Of a DNA stretch of 64,000 nt, positions 60,269-64,000 are shown piece after piece; position 1 is the first letter of the stretch, and every line of letters begins with the position of its first letter. The notes under the pieces are model-generated. The model was given only the letters and a program-made list of their open reading frames with translations. It was not told the DNA's origin and did no database searches. This DNA is from Gracilariopsis chorda (taxonomy: Eukaryota; Rhodophyta; Florideophyceae; Gracilariales; Gracilariaceae), in NCBI GenBank assembly GCA_003194525.1, contig NBIV01000144.1, positions 124,001 through 188,000 of the forward strand, in the 5' to 3' direction. Both the position numbers and the translations under genes were made by a program.

Positions 60269-61857
60269 ATGGGCACCGTGGATGCCCCGGACGTCTACAC
60301 TCGTGTTCCTGTTGATGAGTCTCAGTCCTCTCCCGAAGCATCTTCGGAGGAGCTTTGCGGCGAAAGCTCCGCACATCGACGCGTTTCGCTTGCCTATATT
60401 TATGTCCTTTGCGTCGCTAGCTTCGGTATTAACGTTGCGTGGGCCCTCGAATTTGCCACGGTGACACCGTTCTTCGAATCTGGTCTTGGAGCGACAGACT
60501 TCGTCAGTCACGCCGTGTGGATAGTAGGTCCACTCTCTGGTCTCATCGTTGCCCCAATTGTTGGCGCTTTGTCCGACTCTTGCACATCACGCTTTGGACG
60601 CCGACGGCCTTTCATCGTCGCCGGAATGGTTGCTACCGTCGTTGGAATGCTATGCTTTTCAAGCGCCCGTGAAATTGCTGCTTGGGCTTTCCCACCCACC
60701 ACTTCTGCGAACGCGCACTCTTTGGCATCGCTTATCATAGCTATGAGCGCATTTTGTATACTAGATCTAGCAATTAACACTACCATGTGGCCTGTGCGTG
60801 CGTTACAAGGTGATCTGCTACCTCCCATCGAACAGCATCGCGTTCAAAGTGCTTCCGTTGTACTCGGCTCCCTCGGCGATCTCGCGGCAAATGCGCTCAT
60901 AGATTCCTTTGACCAACCCTTAACACATATTAGGTTCTGCTATTTTGTTGCCGCTTTGGTGTATACCTGCTCGGTAATGGTCTTGTTGGTCATCGGTCGA
61001 GAAGAGCCCCTTGACCCTGATGCAGCTCAAACACAGAACGCCCCTTCGAATATCTTTTCGTATTTGCGCTCGATTCCAGGATGGTTGTGGCGCATTGGAG
61101 GTACCTACGCGCTAGGCTTTTTCACCCTCTTCTGTGCAATGCCGTACGCGTCCAGCTGGCTTGGTTCCTCGGTACTTGGCGGTACGTACAAATTCAGCTC
61201 GCGCACTTCATTTCGATTCCTTCATCAGCTAACACACTATCTTTTCACTTCTAACAGGAAATCCAAAAGCCAAGAAAGGATCGGCTGCGGAGGCGACGTA
61301 CGAGAAAGGTGTGAAGATATACGGCAAGGCAAGCCTTTTGCGAGCTCTTGTTCAAATTGCGTTCGCCGCGGTTTACCCGTTCTTACTGCGGTTTATAAGC
61401 CCAGGAAAGCTAATGGGTGTTTGTTTTGGGACGTTCGGTATATTCTTGGCCATTCTGAGCAGTACCAAGTCGATGGAATACGGTGAGCTAATTATTGTTC
61501 TGCTTGGCTTCCCTGGGGCCGCTCACTTCACCCTACCCACTGGTCTCACCGTCGAGTACTCTGACGAAACCAACAGGGGCAGACATCTCGGGGCCCTGAA
61601 CTGTTTCGCGGTTGTTCCTCAGCTCATCGATACAACGTACGTTGCAAGTCCATCTAGCGCCGTATTGCACTCGCGCTCGTTTTGAATTCACCTGAGCTGT
61701 AGATTGCTAACCCTTTTTTTCGGCTTCATGGCTTGTTAACAGATACACTGGATGGGTCAGCGAGAAGTTTGGAGAGTCTGCAGTGATGAAAATTGGTGCA
61801 GTATGGGGCATACTCACCGGCATAAGCGGATTCCTGTTCATGAAAGTCGAGGGCTGA
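60269..61857 (+). CDS. Sucrose/proton symporter-like MFS transporter (GPH family)
   Basis: Spliced CDS join(60269..61181,61258..61636,61743..61857), 468 aa. Introns are 76 nt (GTACGT...AACAG) and 106 nt (GTACGT...AACAG), and phases match at both. After a 38-residue polar N-terminus, 12 hydrophobic segments follow. TM1 (YIYVLCVASFGINVAWALEF) carries the sucrose-transporter pattern, and loop 2/3 has SDSCTSRFGRRRPFIVAG, the signature of the SUT/GPH group. MWPVRALQGDLLPP corresponds to the conserved P.RAL.aDL segment. TM7-12 lie in exons 2 and 3 (KASLLRALVQIAFAAVYPF; GELIIVLLGFPGAAHFTLPT; ending SGFLFMKVEG). It would import a disaccharide or glycoside with protons across a membrane; the substrate cannot be told. 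Length is near that of plant SUTs (about 500). Confidence 0.93.
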
Positions 61858-62029
61858 GCTTCCTTTCCGTTTCAACTCCTAACATATCGAGTATACCACC
61901 GCGGTGTTTTTGGAATGAACAAGGACATCCACGAACATGCAGTCATCCGCAACATATACTGCGCACCAAAGCACGATAACTTGAAGGACGTGCATACTTG
62001 GTTCAGTTTTTGCTGTGCAGCATGCACAT

Positions 62030-62210
62030 CATCATATGCGTCTAGCAGTACCTACGTACAGAGGGGCACCCGCGCAAGAATCCCCTTGTCTTGGTAACAA
62101 GTCAACTGCATCAACATCAAAGAGAGAGGAGTGTAAAGAAAGTAGGAAGCGAGAGTGTACATATGGCCTTCATCGCCACTGCGCATCCACCATGGAAGGT
62201 AGAGCAGCAT
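62030..62210 (-). pseudogene. Decayed methyltransferase C-terminus, duplicate copy
   Basis: The plus strand at 62030-62205 repeats 63592-63765 with scattered differences (for example GTCTAGCAGTACCTACGTAC versus GTCTAGCAGTAACTACGTAC). On the minus strand it reads GDEGHMYTLASYF, a frameshift, then DAVDLLPRQGDSCAGAPLYV, the same C-terminal stretch as the methyltransferase at the right edge. A frameshift shows it is non-functional; sequence further upstream in the gene is not recognised. Confidence 0.75.
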
Positions 62211-63592
62211 AACACTGCTGGTGATGCTCCAGTTTGTTTATGGATGCAAGTTTGGATGCAAATCTTAGAGGGCTACTTGCTCGTGAGGATCGGAAACACC
62301 GGCGAAAGTTCATCTCCTCTCCATTTGTGTTCCGAGGCAGCAGAAACACCAAGTCCTGTTCACGCTCCTGCGAGATGAGCTAACCTTAGAATAATTACGT
62401 TTCACCAATTAAAAACTTTTTCTTGTATCTCCATGTCGCAGGAACATTCCAACTCCTTATGCATCTCTAACGCAATGCACAGCATATCAATTATATGAAG
62501 TTGTGAGCACGAGAATCCATATCCCCGATATCTGGCACGTGAATGCAAATAGATCAGTGCAAAGATTCCTGCGCTGCTTTCAAGGGACACAAGCCAGTAT
62601 CGTTCCGCAACAAGGTATCTGCCGAGCATTGTCCACGCAGTTCCACGGATGACATTGCCTCCGAAGTAAATAGCGACTAGTTTTCAAATACTGAGATATC
62701 TAGCGCTGCAGTCGATGCCAACCAGAAGGTTCAACTTATTCTGCACGAGATGCGACAGGTTATGAGGAAACATGTAAAGAAACTGGGTTCTTGACATGAA
62801 AACGGCGATGAAATTGGAAACCGATTCTAGTAGAGTACACCGTGTGAAAGTTCGTAGTTTGACTGCTAGTAACTAGCAAAAGCGACGCAGGTTTGCTCTC
62901 GTGGCCGCTCCGAGATGGAACATGGCATAGTAAACAAAAACTGGTTCCACCCAAAGCAACACTAGGGGGTTGGCGGAAATGATTTCCATTGCTGAATGGT
63001 GTGCTGTACAACGGTACTTTCTGATGAAATTGCCGAAGCAGGAGACGATGCGTGTTTAGACGAAACGAATTTCAAGGGCACCCTCATTACCAATGTAATG
63101 GGTCTATTCGAAGTAGTGCGAACGTTTGCCGTTCCAATAACGCTTGCACATGAAGATCTCTATCCAATGAGTGTCATCCACAATTCTAACGGTGGTATTG
63201 ACTGCATCGGTCTTAGATCAACATGTATCTCGTTCCCCTTTACGGATGCGGTCAACTTCGCAATTGGAGGATGGCCTTCAGATCTATTTCGATATGTGGA
63301 TGGAGTACGAGAGCCCCGAAGTGATACGGGAACAATGCAGGACTGTGTATAATTGTTTGGTCGTCAAAACTTCCTTATTCTGTTTCGACGAATAGGTTGC
63401 TGACGAACAGAGCAAAAACGTGCACTCCTTCGGATTTGCGACGTTCGATCTGTGTGCTGCTGAGAGCTGTTGCGAGTGTTATCCCACACATCAGCAACTT
63501 GATATGAGGCTTTAGTACACGTTCTTCCGGCAATCGAAAAACGCGGGAAGGAAGGGCATGCGTGGTTTCACATTGGTTGTGTAGCATACATG
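62211..63592. other. Region between the methyltransferase copies
   Basis: Mostly unassigned. The only hint of coding is the possible SDR relic at 62996-63352. The 75-codon minus-strand frame at 62402-62629 shows no family. Confidence 0.4.
62996..63352 (+). pseudogene. Possible short-chain dehydrogenase relic
   Basis: An open 118-codon frame contains NFKGTLITNVMGLFEVVRTF and later SVIHNSNGGI, an order and spacing reminiscent of the SDR stretch ...TNvfGl...traflP... followed by ...IvNiSS.gG. The catalytic YxxxK is not visible, the Rossmann start is absent and the frame ends abruptly, so at best this is a fragment. Chance resemblance is possible. Confidence 0.25.
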
Positions 63593-64000
63593 TCATGCGC
63601 GTCTAGCAGTAACTACGTACAGAGGGTCACCCGCGCAAGAACCCCTTCGTCTAGGTGACAAGTCGACTACATCAACATTAGAAAGAGAAGGAGTATAATG
63701 AAAGTAGGACGCGACAGTGTATATGTGGTCTTCATCTCCACTGCTCATCCACAATGCAATCGCCTTGGTAGCGAAAACACGATCACTAAAACTGAACGCT
63801 ACGGTTCCATGTTTGCGTAGTACACGCGCTACTTCGGATACGATTTGACGAGGATGTGTTAAATAATCGATGCTCATTGCGCAGCATACGAGGTCGAACG
63901 CAGCGTCTTCAAAGGGAAGCTTGGGGTTTTTGTTGAGATCACGGACTACATAGGCGGTTAATGCAGGGTTTTGTTGTAGTTCTACGGTATTCATACCGAG
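63593..64000 (-). CDS. Class I SAM-dependent methyltransferase, C-terminal part (5' end outside window)
   Basis: At least 133 residues from 63994 to the stop at 63593; the frame continues past the edge, so the gene is partial. The sequence has GMN..EL..NPALTAYVV, RDLNKNPKLPFEDAAFDLV (post-motif II), CCAMSIDYLTHPRQIVSEVA, RVLRKHGTVAFSFSDRVFAT, then DEDHIYTVASYFHY, ending DPLYVVTARRA. This is the methyltransferase type 11 pattern found in a conserved plant/algal family of unknown substrate. The SAM-binding glycine loop must lie to the right of the window. A decayed copy of the last 55 codons lies 1.56 kb away in the same orientation. Confidence 0.85.
   Translation of the reverse strand, partial: LGMNTVELQQNPALTAYVVRDLNKNPKLPFEDAAFDLVCCAMSIDYLTHPRQIVSEVARVLRKHGTVAFSFSDRVFATKAIALWMSSGDEDHIYTVASYFHYTPSLSNVDVVDLSPRRRGSCAGDPLYVVTARRA

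Noticed and set aside
1-64000. CRISPR arrays, bacterial operons, rRNA genes
   Set aside because: Spliceosomal introns, AATAAA signals, LTR and MULE elements show eukaryotic nuclear DNA; no rRNA-like or CRISPR-like structure was seen. Complete tRNA genes were not found by eye, but a tRNA scan would be needed to exclude them.

Overview
The window looks like nuclear DNA of a photosynthetic eukaryote. Housekeeping genes have few, short GT-AG introns (76-138 nt, all with GTAYG donors). There is a plastid-type fibrillin gene, and LTR retrotransposons, a Mutator-like transposon and decayed repeats make up more than half of the sequence. The combination (gene-poor repeat islands between compact genes, copia elements primed like Drosophila copia, a plant-type sucrose-transporter homologue) is most compatible with a red alga of the Chondrus/florideophyte kind. 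That lineage call is an inference from style, not proven by any single feature.

Layout. 1-2112: no supported gene. 2113-5440: two divergent genes of Crypton type, a GCR1_C-like DNA-binding protein (-) and a tyrosine recombinase (+), separated by 1.3 kb. 5663-6640: a 146-bp tandem satellite whose monomers each carry two palindromes. 7734-7854: a near-perfect hairpin with 59-bp arms. 7917-9780: a decayed MULE transposase. 11824-22397: the conserved gene island, with the APC/C activator CDH1/FZR1 (-, apparent frameshift after the C-box), XRN1 (+, first coding exon only 4 nt), SmD2 (+, three exons) and NOP58 (-).

22816-45392: retrotransposon complex. A small internally deleted copia element (Copia-1, TSD GCGAC) is followed 66 bp later by an old copia element (Copia-3, TSD ACTGT). 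Its integrase is split by a young 10.9-kb chromodomain gypsy element (608-bp LTRs with one mismatch, TSD GGTTG), and its 3' LTR is split by another decayed copia element (Copia-2, TSD AAACC). The gypsy element carries, besides gag and pol, a 769-codon antisense gene between pol and the 3' LTR with its own polyadenylation signal.

45398-50371: a small RING-type gene in otherwise unassigned DNA. 50381-58162: a complete-looking MULE with 240-bp terminal inverted repeats and a 9-bp duplication (GTGAACCAG). It encodes a DDE transposase with SWIM finger, a separate Ulp1-type cysteine protease carrying its own FAR1-like DNA-binding domain, and a divergent acidic ORF interrupted by one stop. It landed 139 bp upstream of the fibrillin ATG. 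58302-64000: PAP/fibrillin (+), a three-exon sucrose/proton symporter-like MFS gene (+), a decayed methyltransferase fragment, a possible SDR relic, and a methyltransferase gene (-) that runs off the right edge.
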